Of a stretch of 64,000 bases of DNA, positions 21,938-33,649 are shown in pieces. Source of the DNA: Anthoceros angustus (Eukaryota > Streptophyta > Anthocerotopsida > Anthocerotales > Anthocerotaceae); contig VJWM01000019.1 of assembly GCA_010909165.1 (NCBI GenBank), forward strand, positions 124,001 to 188,000, in the 5' to 3' direction. Every line of letters begins with the position of its first letter. Positions within the stretch are counted from its first letter, which is position 1. A model generated the notes under the pieces. The model made no database searches, was not told where the DNA came from, and saw nothing but the letters and a program-made list of their open reading frames with translations. A program made the translations under genes and the position numbers.

Positions 21938-22734
21938 CGCCTTCTCCTCCTTGGTTCTTTTGGCGCGAGCTCCTTCCCCTTTTCCTCCACGGGGCTCGGA
22001 GGAGGTGAGGAGTCAGGAGCAAGCCTTTTGCCCCTTCCGGTGGCAGGGCGGCTCGATGTGGTGCAGTGTCCTCCGCTCCACAGGCGCGTCCTTCGCCCTC
22101 CTTCACACTTCCTCCGCTTCTTGCCACTCAGGTGGGAAATCGCAGCCCGGTGCAGCGTTGGTAGCCGTGGTCTTGCGTCTCTTGGCTCCCTCCACAGTCG
22201 GCGGGGCTCCTCGGTAGGAGTGATGGCCGTGGCCTCGCCTCCTTGGGCGGTTGTAGGCCGCCTCCGCTTCTGGTGGCTCTGGTTGGGGCACGGAGGAGGG
22301 AGAATTTCTTCCCATACTTCCACAGGTGGTGAGGGGTCCGTTCAGGGCGTATGGAGTCGGAATCCTCGATCGTCCTCCTCCGAGTCCGTTTGGCTTTCGG
22401 CCTCCTCCTCCGGCGCCTTGCCGCTCCACTTGGGCCTCCGGTCCTTTGGGCTCAAGCTCTCCTTCCTTGAGGAGCTCGAAATGCCCCATACATGGATCGG
22501 TATGGGGCAGATGGCGAGGCTTCTCGGTCACGAGCTTGCGAGCCTCACAGCTAAACCGGGAAGATAATCCTTCCCAGTCGCCCCTCTTCCCCAGCTGCAG
22601 CGTGCGGGGAATACCAGATTATCACCAAGGTGATCCACCTTGGTAGTAGGTTCGATGGACAATGATCCGGGCCACTCGGTATCAGCGCGGATGCCAACCG
22701 TTGGTGGTTGCGTCGAGCCTTAGCACTGGCGGCC

Positions 22735-23052
22735 CTATCTTCCCGCCGCCTTGAGGGGCTCGGCACCACTCCCCTCTTCCTCCTTTGGGCGGTTGTAGGC
22801 CCTCGGGACCTCAAGGTCCATCGCCTTGGGTCCTCCGGAGGTTCTTGGACCGCACCTCCTTGTGACCGCCGGCATCTTGGGCGAACTCCGGACGGTGACC
22901 TTGTCAAATGTCGGACCGAACACATCCAAATGCCACTCCTGCACCAATTCTCCGCTTCCTGGGCCGGGGCCCAAAGTCCGGATAGCGCGGGTCACAATGT
23001 TGCGCTCCACAAGGTTCCATGGCTCCCAAACTTCCGGGCTTTTGGGTGCCAT
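22735..23052 (-). CDS. LTR-borne open region, N-terminal globular part, left LTR (copy 2)
   Basis: Second copy inside the same LTR, produced by the step-back near 21955. It keeps EVWEPWNLVERNIVTRAIRT, but VFHGPTFDVTV reads VFGPTFDKVTV and two residues are added (LGPGPGSGEL). The insertions are in GC-rich spots. Confidence 0.45.
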   Translation of the reverse strand: MAPKSPEVWEPWNLVERNIVTRAIRTLGPGPGSGELVQEWHLDVFGPTFDKVTVRSSPKMPAVTRRCGPRTSGGPKAMDLEVPRAYNRPKEEEGSGAEPLKAAGR

Positions 23053-23851
23053 CGCCTTCTCCTCCCTTGGTTCTTTTGGCGCGCGCCGAGGCTGGCGGCA
23101 CGTTCGCCTTCTTCGCGCGTTCTTGCTCCGACCTCAGCGGTGAGCGCGCGAGCGTCGAGTGTCCCACGAGATACCGCGAGGCGGTTGCGGGCGCAGAGAT
23201 CGCGGTGTCTCGGCTGCGTGACCTTCCCCCGCCTCCGAGTAACCGGCGGGGCGGGGCGCCTCTTCCACGTGCGCGAGTGCATGGCTTGCGCCTTCTTCGC
23301 GCGTTGTTGCTCCGACCTCAGCGGTGAGCGCGAGCGTCTGAGTGTCCACGAGATACCGCGGGCGGTTGCGGGCGCGAGATCGCGGTGTCTCTGCCGGGAA
23401 TGACCTTCCCGGCCGCCTTGGGAGTAAGGCGGGGCGGGGCGCCTCTTCCACGTCGTGGCGGTGCATGGCTTGCTCGCTTCGCCTCGCTTACTGCGGCCTT
23501 ACGCGCGTGCCTGCGGCCGCCCGCGCGCGGTCGCGGCGTGAATACCTGCTATAACGGCCTGCAGCAGGTGCAGTCTGGCATGCCGTCCTCCACTCGAGTC
23601 CCGCGTGGCGTCGCCTGGTCCGTCCCGCGGCTCAACTTCTAAGTTACTTGGCGTACTTATCACCGGGTCACAGGAGTGGGTCCGGACTTATCCGTTACCG
23701 TGGCCATAGTAGGTCCTGCGTTCCTCACTCGGGGTATACTCAGTGCCGTCAGTGCTACCCATGCTTATTTCCCCTTTTCGCCTCATTTTATCCTTCTCCT
23801 ACAAAAAACAAAACCCTACCTAATTTCTAACCCCGAAGTCCGTAGTCCACA

Positions 23852-23866
23852 TACTCCCTTCTCACT
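23852..23866 (-). other. Polypurine tract
   Basis: On the minus strand AGTGAGAAGGGAGTA runs directly into the LTR start TGTGGACTAC. Such a tract primes plus-strand DNA synthesis, and its position confirms the left LTR as the 3' LTR. Confidence 0.8.
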
Positions 23867-23915
23867 GTTGGCGTCTCCGCCAACACTAAGCGTGTACTTT
23901 TCACCCGCCATCCGT

Positions 23916-25134
23916 TCACCCGAGTGGGCGCGGTTCACCATCCAAGCCGGGCGGACCCATTGGGGTATACCGTGCGACTTGGTAAGGTCCCATCCATCGT
24001 AGGTGGAGTTTACAGGAAGTGCATATGTAGTCGTAAGGAGGCGGATCTCCCTCCTTCACATACTCCCGATTCTCGCTATCATGCCACTTGCGTTGATTAC
24101 ATACCGATTGCATTATTGCGCCTCTTCCGGTCCTCCGTATCTTTGCACAAACCCTAGCAACGCTCCGTTGGCTCTCTTCATCCGTTAAGCGCCTTTCCAT
24201 CATGACCGGAGTGTTGGCACCTCAAACTCGACCGGCATAACGGGTGAGTGCCCATAGGTCGAATGTCTGAGTTCGTTGCGTGGTTACCTTCTGCCGTTAC
24301 GAGCGCCCATAGCGCGATGGCGGCTTTGTATCGATCGTGCGCATAGTTAACCGTCGCTTATTGAGGATGCGGCGGATAAGTCCATTGGTCTTCTCCGTCG
24401 GTCCGTTGGCCTTGGATTGTAGGGGCGTTTTCGATGTGTGATGCGAAATAGTCCGTCATTGCGGTTATCACATCATTGAGGAAATGGGTTCCCCATCCTT
24501 ACGGCGGACACCCATACCTTGTGATGATGTTTCGTGAGGAATTTGGCCACCGTGCTCGCGGTCCGTTCTAGTAGCGCTTCACCCACAGTGCGATGTCGTT
24601 GCCACCAAGATGTACCGCTTTTGTGTGTGCCTCGTGGTTGGTGTATGGGTCCAGAGTCGATGCCCACTTCTCAAAAGGCGCTAGTGCTAGTATGGGCACT
24701 AACGGCCATTGAGTTGTGGCGTCGGCTTCCGATCCGGTGACAAGCATCACACTTCTTCACAATTGGTGTGTTTCCCCATACATGGTGGGCCACGATTACC
24801 CGACCTCAAGATTTTCTTGGTGGTGACTGCTGTTGCATAATGTCCACCACCTAGTCCTTCGTGCATCCCTTTATTACCACCTCCGTCTCACTTTGTTGGG
24901 TACCTTCGTTCCACGCCATCCGCCCCACCTTAAAGATGCAACGTTATACAGAAAGGCGGCGTAGTGCACAAAGGCTGCGGACCGGTTCGATTCGTTGGTA
25001 GCTCCATCTCCCATAGGTACCGTTCCAACTCCGCAGAGGGCCGCCCCGCGTCCGCTCCCTTCTCCGCCGTGGGTCCATGTCCACCTTAGGGTTTGTCCAT
25101 TGTGCTCCTCTACCTCCTCCTCTATCGCCACCAA
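23916..25134 (-). CDS. Integrase region of pol
   Basis: Minus-strand frames give the parts in order. A zinc-finger CxxC is coded at 24740-24751 (CDAC). The core begins QWPLVPILALAPFEKWAS, typical of plant gypsy integrases, followed by GPIHQPRGTH and ASTVAKFLTKHHHK in other frames. The end of the protein reads KLHLRWMGPYQVARYTPMG, the GPY/F module. These lie in at least three frames because of short indels. The full DDE triad could not be followed. The last coding block ends about 50 bases before the polypurine tract, leaving no room for a chromodomain. Confidence 0.75.
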
Positions 25135-25291
25135 TTCCTCATCAGGAAGGCGTCCTCTTGATCCTGCGGGGCGGGCTCGTCTTTAATCACGGAAGTCGGC
25201 GTTTTGGTGTTGCTTCCTTGCCTAGTCTCCACCTCAAATGTGAACTCCTGTGAGAATCCACCTCGCAATCCGTCCGACAAGTCCGCCTTGT

Positions 25292-25600
25292 TCACCAAAT
25301 GCTTGGCGAGTGATCAACATAGAACACAAACTCATTGGGCGAAGGTAGTGCAGAATTTCTTAACGCGTATACCATTCCCAATGCCTCTCGCTCCGTAGTA
25401 GTGTACCTCCGTTCGCGTCGTGTTGTCTTCAGCGTAGTAGATTGGGTGATCCCTCCGTTTATCATCTTTTGGTGAGCACTACCGATGGCGGTGACACATC
25501 CACGTACACATGGAATCGCTTCCCCGGTCCTTTGAGTCTGGGGCCGACAGTGGTGCGGAGGTCTCTGAATGCCGCCTCCCTCTCTGGCGTCCAGGTCCAT
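25292..25600 (-). CDS. RNase H region of pol
   Basis: On the minus strand the block RRYTTTEREALGMVYALRN followed by NEFVFYVDH is characteristic of the gypsy RNase H domain, which removes template RNA. The DNA before it (GGGITQSTTLKTTRRE) is one frame off the usual pattern. It follows the RT thumb/connection block directly and overlaps its frame. Confidence 0.75.
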   Translation of the reverse strand: MDLDAREGGGIQRPPHHCRPQTQRTGEAIPCVRGCVTAIGSAHQKMINGGITQSTTLKTTRRERRYTTTEREALGMVYALRNSALPSPNEFVFYVDHSPSIW

Positions 25601-26290
25601 TCCTCCTCCTTCCTGAGTAGCTCTGTTAGCCTGGAGGCCCTCTTTGCAAAATCTTGTATGAAACGCCTATAGTAACCCACCATGCCCAGGAATCCCCGTA
25701 ACTCCTTCAAGTTCGTTGGTGGTGCGGTGGATGACTTTCACCTTGTCTTGGTCCACCTCTATCCCTCTTGACACTCGGTGCCCCAACAAGATTCCCTCTG
25801 TCATGCAGTAGCATTTCTCGGGATGCGAGCCTGTTGAGTCTCCTACATCGTTCCAAACACTTCCATAATGTCACGTGTTTGTCCTCCTCTCGTGCACAGT
25901 CGTCAAGAACACCTCCATGAAGTCCCTCGAATTCCGGAAGACATTGGTCACCATCCGCATAAATGATCCGGGTGCTCTGTCATCCGAAGGCACTCCGTTT
26001 GTAGGCAAGCGTCCCCACTCCGTGGTGAATGTTGTCTTATCGGTCAGGCTCCCTTAGGTGTAATCGGTTGTAGCCGAGTAGCCGTCAAGAAGGAGTAGGT
26101 ACTCGTCACGCCACCTTGTCGATATGTCCACAAAGGGCATGGGAAATGGTCCTTTCCGTGGCGGCGTTAAGCTTTCTCCAGTCTGGCGGACCGAATCGCC
26201 CTGCTTCTTGACACGACCACAATGGGCGCCACCCACTCCTTATTCACGATTGGGAAGATGATGTCGCTTCCGGATACTTATCCGGGACTT
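25462..26290 (-). CDS. Reverse transcriptase region of pol
   Basis: Minus-strand blocks in order: IIFPIVNKEWVAPIVVV around 26215-26275; MPFVDISTRWRDEYLLLLDGYSA (read directly in the 26054-26236 frame); RMVTNVFRNSRDFMEVFL further on; and RGFLGMVGYYRRFIQDFA at the thumb/connection, with WTWTPEREAAF. These are hallmark gypsy RT motifs. The catalytic two-aspartate box falls at a one-base gap just after FMEVFL and is not intact as written. Whether the gap is real or a reading error cannot be said. Confidence 0.8.
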
Positions 26291-26841
26291 CCTTGACCTT
26301 GGCGAGTGCTTGGGATTGATTTATCTTGCCTAATCCGAGCAGGCACCGCTCACGGCTTATCTATCCGGTGTTATTTTGTTTGAATGCCTTCATATGTGAC
26401 CTTGAAAGCGAACACCTCATGAATTCCCCAACAAGCGTGAGGTCTTGTTTAACTCGATGGCATACCCTTGCGAATTTTAGGAATTTCCACGCGAACCTCC
26501 ACGTCTTCCACATCGTCGGGTTGGGTCTCTCTTTCCCTCGCCGCTTCGTCGCCAGTCATCCTCTCCATCGGTTCATCTTCACGCATTCCCCACTCGGAAG
26601 AGTTCGTCAGTGAACAGGTTCTTCTTGGTCCTCCTCATCGGGATTCCTCCTCTTGTCCTCCGACTTCCACTTGAGCGGTGATCACCACTCCAAAGGTGTC
26701 CCTCGATAGTCCATTTCTTCTTGGACCACGTGATTTTGGGAAAGGGTAGTCCTCATTCGTATCCTCGCTCATCGTCCCCTTGTCTTGGCGGACCCTACGT
26801 GGTCTTGTGGTTTCACCACAGTGTGTCCTTACTCAGTGTCG

Positions 26842-27174
26842 CTACCGTCCTTCCCTCACCTTCGGATCCCAGTCCACTGGCTTGAAGTGTATTTCCTTCC
26901 GTCCGAAGTGTAGTTTTGTCTGAGCGAGGCCCAGCCAAGGCCGCCCCAACAGGACCTCATACCCCAGAGGTCCGGCGGGTCTGATGACGACGAAATCTAA
27001 TGTATAGGGGGCTCCCGCTATGGTGGCTTGGACTCCGGACAACTCCCCTGCTGGCGCTCGCCGCGACATGTCCGCCATCCTGAGGGTTTTGGTGGATGGC
27101 TCGAAGGTGGTGAACCCCAGCCGTCTTGCGGTGGCCTCGGTGATGAGGTTCACTCGACCCGTGTCTAGAGGCAC
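26842..27174 (-). CDS. Retroviral-type aspartic protease region
   Basis: Open minus-strand frame of 110 residues with the catalytic triad DTG (PLDTGRVNLITEATARRLGF) and the later YEVLLGRPWLGLA, the usual second motif of plant gypsy proteases. The protease cuts the gag-pol polyprotein. It lies between gag and reverse transcriptase as expected. The frame is intact across the core, and one residue seems to be missing after DTG compared with the family form. Confidence 0.8.
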   Translation of the reverse strand: MPLDTGRVNLITEATARRLGFTTFEPSTKTLRMADMSRRAPAGELSGVQATIAGAPYTLDFVVIRPAGPLGYEVLLGRPWLGLAQTKLHFGRKEIHFKPVDWDPKVREGR

Positions 27175-27304
27175 GTTTTAATTACACCCGCAATTTCCAC
27201 TGCTGGCGCCCGAGTCCGTATGAGATCGACCCTTACCTCCACGTTCTTGCCCTTAGGACCAAGGAGTTCCGCGTGGTTGCGTTTCCACGATGGCCTTCCG
27301 GACT

Positions 27305-29038
27305 TCAGCCGATACGGGTTGTCTTTAACAAGCGCCTAAGGGACACCAAGTGTTGTTGGTCCATCATCAAGTCGGCCACCTTGAAAGGGCGGGTGGTTCT
27401 CTGCGTCACGCGTCGCCTTGTCTCCTCGGCGTTTGGCCGCTTGTGTGGTGGTCGGACCCAGGTCTGTCGGAGTTCTTCTTGAAGCATCTCGGTCACTTCT
27501 CGGACCACATCCGGTGGAAGCTGCGGCGTTGCCGTGGGTGAGTCCGCTTCTCGAGACTCCGGTGGCTTTTGGTTTCTTCTCTTGGCTGCCGGTTTAACTC
27601 GTCCTCTTTGGCGGGTTCGGCTTCCTTGGTGTTCCGTCCTCCGTATCCGTGGGACTATCCCATTTCTTCCTCTTGCTGTCTCCGTTCCTTCGCTCCTTTC
27701 GGCGACTCGGGTTGACACTTCCGGTACCTCGGTCCGCCTTCTTCTCCTTGGCGAACTTGCCCGTACCACCTCGTTCGAGCTCCTCGGTGCCTCCTCCCCT
27801 CCGTTGTCGTCTTCAATTTGTAATGAGCCTTAGGGAGGGCGTGGCGGTCTCTCCAGCCGGGTGGCGTGGCGCACCGTCCTCGGCGAGTTCGGACCTGGGT
27901 CACACGCCATGTGCCGCACCCATCTCCACCACGTTCAAAGTCCCGTTGCCTTTGGGGTATGGGCACGTTGGAGTAGTGTCCGGGGTTCCCACAGTTCCAA
28001 CAGACCACCGCCGCCCTGAGAATTCCTGGAGGGGCTCCCATGCGGTGCTGCATCGGAGGTCGATGCACAGACGGACCAGCTGCTGTGGGGTACATCGTCC
28101 TGGGATACCGTGGTCCCGGTTGTGCTTCTTGCACTTGGTATGCGTCCTCCCACTGTTCCTCGGACTCTTCCCCGTAGTCGTACTCCACCTGGTTCACGGG
28201 TCTGGAGGGGCAGTTGGCCTTCGAATGCCCATGTTGGTGACACCGCACACCACAAATGAGTCGGACCGTGGTGGCCACCTTCGCGTTCTTTATCCTTCAC
28301 GGTTGATCGTCAACTCCTCCACCTCTTCATTACCGTTCTAGATCTTCCCTCGGCCGCTACTTCCTTCAAAGGAGGCTGGGTCGGACCTCTCGTCAGTGCG
28401 GGCATCATGACCTCCTTCTTTTCCACCCTCACGACTACGGGCTTCTTCTTCTTTTTGGCGGGTTCTTCTTCTTCCATGACCTCCTCAGTTCTTCTTGAGT
28501 CCTCTTCCTCTTCCTCCGTGTGCCTCGGTCTCATCATCCTCCTCGTCAGGGTTCTTCATCTTGTCCGACCCCGTTTCTTCTTTTTCTTCTTTCCTCCTGG
28601 AGTCCTCGGCCGTCGTTGGTGCATCGATTCTTCATAGTTCTCCGCCGGACCGCCTTGCTCACATCTTTCTGCCAGCGGCACGTGCTTAGCCATTGGCTTG
28701 GATAAGCCATTGCGAACCGCGCTTTGCATGGTAGTGTGAGTGGGGTGCGGTCCGGCATAGGCGTTCGATGTCTGATCCCAACTTCTCCGTCTTTCCTCGC
28801 TTGATTCTCGAGTTTGGACAAGACGTAGCCTTCTTGATCGATTCGCGGAATCTTTCTAGAAGGCATCCTTCAATCTTGAAGGTTGCGGTGCGTTACGGGT
28901 GGTATTTCCTCCGATACCAGCAGGCAGCCTGTCCCGGACCCTTGGAGCAATTTGAATGAGCGCATCCGAACCTTCTCCGTTGAAGTTTGCGCGACGAAAT
29001 CCTCCACGAAGGTTTCGTCCTCTCCTTCTTACCTCCAA
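27305..29038 (-). CDS. gag region with two zinc knuckles
   Basis: Minus-strand frames between the primer-binding site and the protease. One contains CHQHGHSKANC (about 28210-28242), and the next CWNCGNPGHYSN (27976-28004). These are two CCHC-type RNA-binding knuckles, each imperfect by one base or residue. Upstream is a Glu/Lys-rich stretch (EEEEEDSRRTEEVMEEEEPA, AKKKKKPVVVRVEKKE), and downstream an Arg/Pro-rich part. The N-terminal capsid-like domain is not clear in any single frame. Gag packages the element RNA in particles. The many frame changes make the start uncertain. Confidence 0.65.
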
Positions 29039-29284
29039 AGAGAATCGCTTGCTTGGTCGGCGTTGTTGCCATCGTCGCGATCGTGAGGGTGAGGATCTTA
29101 CCGCTGACTTGGTCTTCCGTCCTCCTCTCGATCCGACAACTCCACCACTTACATTGGTGGTGTCCTCGCCTCGAGCTCGTCGTCTCTCACGTGCGCTCGG
29201 GCGCTCGGCGATCTGGCGTCCGACTCTCTAGTAATTCTCCTTAACTACCTCCGTCCTCACGCATCCACGCTTGCTACGATTTCA

Positions 29285-29300
29285 TTCCCCAGCAGCGCCA
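29285..29300 (-). other. Primer-binding site
   Basis: On the minus strand, four bases after the LTR end (GTCGCGCCACA), stands TGGCGCTGCTGGGGAA. TGGCGC...GGGGA resembles the site used by many plant gypsy elements that prime with a tRNA related to tRNA-Asp (TGGCGCCGTTGCCGGGGA), with a few bases lacking in the CG-rich middle. Confidence 0.7.
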
Positions 29301-29834
29301 AAATGTGGCGCGACTTTTTTACGGCCGGGCGCGCACAATCCGTGTCGTTGTAGGAAGAGTCCGTTCCCAAAGGAATGAGCTCCGTTTGCGTTTGGTGATT
29401 CGTCTTACTTTACGTCCTCGGTCGCGCACAACTCCCACTACTCACCACGCGACCGGTATGGCCAAGCGTTTAAGGACCCGTTCGCGTCCGTATCGTTCAC
29501 GTTCGTCTCTCACACCGTCCTCCTCTCTCACACTACACTTATCGGTCTTAAGGAAGGCAGCGCGGGTTACCGTCGGACCTCCTCGTCGTTCCGGGCCTCT
29601 CCGTCCGCGCTCGCCGCCCTCCGAGTTCCTCCGGCTCACGTTCCGGTCCGTTCGGTCGGGTGGCGGCTCGGGCGAAACGGGTCCCAGTCACCCTTCCTGC
29701 ACACACCACAACACGTTAGGTCGTCACGGGACCACGATCAATCTCCGGGGCGTGCACCTTTCGGTGACTCGGGACTCACGTTAGCAGAAGACACACAAGG
29801 TGCAGAGCGCGGCATCAACACCAAGGAAAGATGA

Positions 29835-29854
29835 TTTATTGAGGCCCTCTTATA
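29835..29854 (-). promoter_or_regulatory. LTR TATA-like box and AATAAA, right LTR
   Basis: On the minus strand TATAAGA (29848-29854) lies about 550 bases from the end of the LTR, followed at 29835-29840 by AATAAA. If it is the element promoter, R plus U5 is about 0.5 kb and everything from about 29860 to 37479 is U3. Confidence 0.4.
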
Positions 29855-30520
29855 CTACGCCGGTCGTCTTTATTACACCCTATTACGGTGAGCGGCCATT
29901 TCGGTATGCCTAATCGCCGCCTACCATCCTATTTCCTCCTCCTATCTCCTTCGTGGGTGGGAAGGTCCGTTCCTTCTTGGGATTGGTGGTCCAATCTCCG
30001 CCGACAATTGCGGCGCAATCGGATGATCCGGCGGGGCCCTCCTTTCCCGGAATCATCGGGTTGGGCTCGTGGCGGTCGGCGACCGTTACCAACGTCATCC
30101 TCCCCCTCCTTCCGTGGGTCCCCTCGGTGGGGCCCCTATCTCCCCTAGCGTAAGTCGAGGGGCTCCTCCTTCTTGCAGTCGGACCTCGAGGTCGGTCTCG
30201 ACTCCGAACTGAACTCCAAGGTCGGTTTATTTCCCAGTCAGGGGTGGGGTCCTCGTCTCGGGTTCGGACCTCGGGGTCCGTCTCAGTCCGATCTCAAACT
30301 CGGACCCCTTCACTGGACCTCGTCTTGCTAGGTCCTCCTCCTTACCCCGACCCTTGTCTTGGTGGGTTGGCTCCCGGTTGCACCCCCTGCAGCCCTCACC
30401 CCCTCGGATCGGGTGGTGGTGAACTTACCTTGGTCCTGCGTCCCGCTCCTCTGGGCTCCCTCCTTGTGCCGTCGTCTCAAGCAGGGCCCCTAGGGTCCTG
30501 TCTCCGTGCCCTTCTTCCCC

Positions 30521-31552
30521 TCAGGCCTTCAGGCCGTCTTTCGTGGTGAGAGGCCTCCTGAGCTCGGTGTGGTAATAGGCAAAGTCCGAATCCACTTGGA
30601 TTGCCTCTTCCACGTGTGCCGGAGCACCGATACTCCCTTCGCCATGATGCCCGGAGTCGAGCCTTGCCGCTTGTTGCTCCACCTCCGGGTCTTGGCCTCC
30701 GCCTCCTTGTGGCGAGCTTCCCTCCTTGTGCGAGCCTCGGTCACCTCCATGATCGTCATGCTCACTTGCTCCAACTCTCCCTCGTTTCGTTCGCCTGCCG
30801 ATAGCAGCGTTCCCCTTGACTTCCTCGGTGGACGGCTTCTTGCTTCCGCCCTCTCCTTGTCCATTATTGGCTCTCGCCATCTCCCGCTCAGGGGTCGGGC
30901 CGCGGGCTGGCTTCACCAGGCCTTTCCATCGGCGGCGTCCTGCTCCTGTTCCATCGCCTTCTTCCGTCCGCCAACCCGGGCGTTCGCGTTCCTGTCTAGA
31001 ACTTCCTCTCAATGATAGTTTGGGCTGCGGCTCAAAGTCTCCAGTCCTCCATCTCCACTGCTGCTCCACCTCCGGCCCGAGTCAGATCCTCCACCTCCTT
31101 GTGGCGAGCTTCTTGGGCTGGTTGGTCCGCTTGCTCCGCCTCTGCTCCATCTTGAGCTGGGCGCTCTATCTCTCGAAGTCTTGGATTCTCCCATTGAGAA
31201 TTCCTTGCTCAAGCGTCTTGGGTTGTAACTCCAAGGTGTCCTTCTTGTCCTCCTCCGCCTCCCTTCTACCTCCTGCAGTGCACAGGGTCCCCAATTTCCG
31301 GGTCTTGGCCTCCTGTTCGCACGGCTTGCTCTTGCTCCTTGACCACTTGCTCGGCCTTGATTGGCGTGGCTCTCTCGGCCGCCTCCCTCCACCGGTTCGA
31401 TCACGCCGATAGTGATCGCGATCGGCGCCGTGGCCTCCGCCTCCTTGGCCACCTTCACGAGCCTCTCGGCTTGGCTCGTCGGTCAGTGCCTCGCGGATCC
31501 GCCCGTTACGCTTGCGCCGGGCGTCCTCGCTTCTGTGCGCTCGCCCCTGCAC
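30521..31552 (-). CDS. LTR-borne coiled-coil coding region, right LTR (copy 1)
   Basis: Element-strand open frames in a row: AKEAEATAPIAI and HANQGRASGQ, then EGRRREAEEDKKDTLELQPK and LEQGILNGRIQDFE, matching the left LTR coiled coil, then a part reading GTGAGRRRWKGLVKPARG and KKPSTEEVKGNAAI. Compared with 19793-20149 about half the heptad region is missing. The series shows that both LTRs keep the same coding order. Confidence 0.45.
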
Positions 31553-31667
31553 TGCGAGGTCCTCCGCCGCTTGGGCCTCCTTACCTTGGTGTTCCTCCGG
31601 TGAAGGAATTTAGTCCGGTCCTTGCGGATGGACGGACCTCCCTCTCCGCCTCCGGCGTTTTCCTTCC

Positions 31668-33364
31668 TCAATCCGGCCGAGCTTGGCCTTCCTTCTCGCC
31701 TCCACAGGCTCCCTCCAGCTGCTCACGGAGGTACCATGCGCCTCGGGTGGCTTCTACCTCCACAGGTCTTCTCGGCCATCCCGAGACCCCAGGCATACCG
31801 TCCATGGGTAGCAGGACCCGTGTTTCTTCCACGGCAGTGAGGCTCCCACAAAGTCCGTGGCGGGGCCGGCATCTCACGGTCCGCCAAGGACCTCCATACC
31901 ATTGTCCGGGAGTAAGTCGGTGGGTTCTCGGACCTAATCGGGACCCTTAGGTCACGAGTCTTGGCTCGGGCTTCCCCTCCTTGGCCCTTTTGGCGCGAGC
32001 TCCTTCTCGCCCTTTTCCTCCACAGGGCTCGGAGGAGGTGAGGAGTCAGGAGCAAGCCTTTTGCCCCTTCAGCGGCAGGACCGGCTCGGTGTGGTGTGTC
32101 CTCGCTCCACAGGCGTCCTTCGCCTCCTCTGCTTCCTCCGCTTCTTGCCACTCAGGTGGCGGGGAGAATCTTGGCACCGGAGGTGCAGCGTTGGTAAGTG
32201 GTCTTGCGTCTCTTGGCTCCCTCACAGTCGTGGGGCTCCTCGGGGAGTGATGGCGGTGGAGGCTGGTCGGGCGCTTCTGCTGGTGGCTCTGGTCGGTCAG
32301 TGCCTCGCGGATCCGCGCCCGTTACGCTGCGCCCTCCTCCTTCTGTGCGCTCGCCCCTCTGCGGAGGTCCTCCGCGCGCTTGGGCCTCCTTAGTGCCTTG
32401 TGTTCCTCCGGTGAAGGAATTTAGTCGGTCCTTGCGGATGGACGGACCTCCCTCTCGCCTCCGGCGTTTCCCTCCTCAATCCAGAGCTTGGCCTTCCTTC
32501 TCGCCTCTGGGCTCCCTCCAGCTGCTCACGGAGGTACCATGCGCCTCGGGTGGCTTCTACCTCCACAGGTCTTCTCGGCCATCCCTTGAGACCCCAGGCA
32601 TACCGTCCATGGCGGTGGCAGGACCCGTGTTTCTTCCACGGCGGCTGTGAGGCTCCCACAAAGTCCGTGGCGGGGCCGGCATCTCACGGTCCGCCAAGGA
32701 CCTCCACTGCTGTCAGTAAGTCGGTGGGTTCTCGGACCTAATCGGGACCCTTAGGTCACGAGTCTTGGCTCGGGCTTCCCCTCCTTGGCCCCAGCGCGAG
32801 CTCCTTCTCGCCCTTTTCCTCCACAGGGCTCGGAGGAGGTGAGTCAGCAAGCCTTTTGCCCCTTCATCGGCAGGACCGGCTCGGGGTGGTGCAGTGTCCT
32901 CCGCTCCACAGGCGTCCTTCGCCCTCTGCTTCCTCCGCTTCTTGCCACTCAGGTGGCGGGGAAGAATCTTGGCACCGGAGGTGCAGCGTTGGTGGTGGTC
33001 TTGCGTCTCTTGGCTCCCTCACAGTCGGCGGGGCTCCTCGGTAGGAGTGATGGGGTGGCGGGCTGCTGGTCGGGCTTCTGCTGGGCTGCTGGTTGGGGCA
33101 CGGAAGGAGGCGGGGAATTTCTTCCCATACTTCCACAGGTGGTGAGGGGTCCGTTCAGCGTATAGTCAGGAATCCTCGATCGTCCTCCTCCGTCCGTTTG
33201 GCTTGACGGGCCTCCTCCCTCGGCGCCCTTGCCCGCTCCACTTCCGGAGCCTCAGTCCTTTCGGGCGCTCGCTCAAGCTCTCCTTCCTTGAGGAGCTCGA
33301 AATGCCCCCATACATGGATCGGTATGGGGGCCCCGATGGCGAGGTCTGAGCTTGCGAGCCTCAC
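31668..33364 (-). CDS. LTR-borne linker region, right LTR (copy 1)
   Basis: Element-strand blocks KTRDLRVPIRSENPPTYS, EETRVLLPMDGMPG, EWQEAEEAEGEGRLWSGG and FELLKEGELERAPERTEA are found in several frames. The block EGAKGLLLTPHLLRALWRK recurs at 20607, 21789 and 34862 with small changes. The region contains a step-back at about 32280. It is Pro/Arg/Glu-rich without recognisable domains. Confidence 0.35.
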
Positions 33365-33649
33365 AGCTAAGCGGCGAAAATAATCCTTCCGGTCGCCCTC
33401 TTCCCATTGCGGTAGCGTGCGGGGAATACCAGATTATCACCAAGGTGATCCACCTTGGTGAGTAGGTTCGATGGACAATGATCCGGGCCACCGCCCTTAC
33501 TCGGCATCAGCGGTCGGATGTCGACCAACCGTTGGTGGTCGTGCGTCGAGCCTTCGCCACTGCGTGGCCCTATCTTCCCCTTCGCCTTGAGGGGCTCACC
33601 TCCCGAGTTGGATAGCTGGCGGGCTGCTTCTCGAGTGCAGGCGCCTCAG

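Larger units (their letters stand above)
16297..23851 (-). repeat. 3' LTR (left copy)
   Basis: Both ends match the right LTR: TGTGCGACTTTCGG...AATCCGTGTCGTTGTAGG on the left, and ACCCTACCTAATTTCTAACC...TAGTCCACA on the right. Two internal step-backs enlarge it. Near 18066 the sequence goes from the coiled-coil region back to the LTR start (shared GTCCTCC). Near 21955 a part of about 1.1 kb is repeated (shared CTTTTGGCGCG). The unduplicated LTR would be about 4.5-5 kb. Confidence 0.85.

Noticed and set aside
27305-28705. Plus-strand frames opposite gag (for example 27649-28341)
   Set aside because: The minus strand carries zinc knuckles and gag-like composition in the right order before the protease.
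24000-29000. Ty1/copia assignment for the element
   Set aside because: Integrase lies after RNase H and has a GPY/F-type end, which is the gypsy arrangement.
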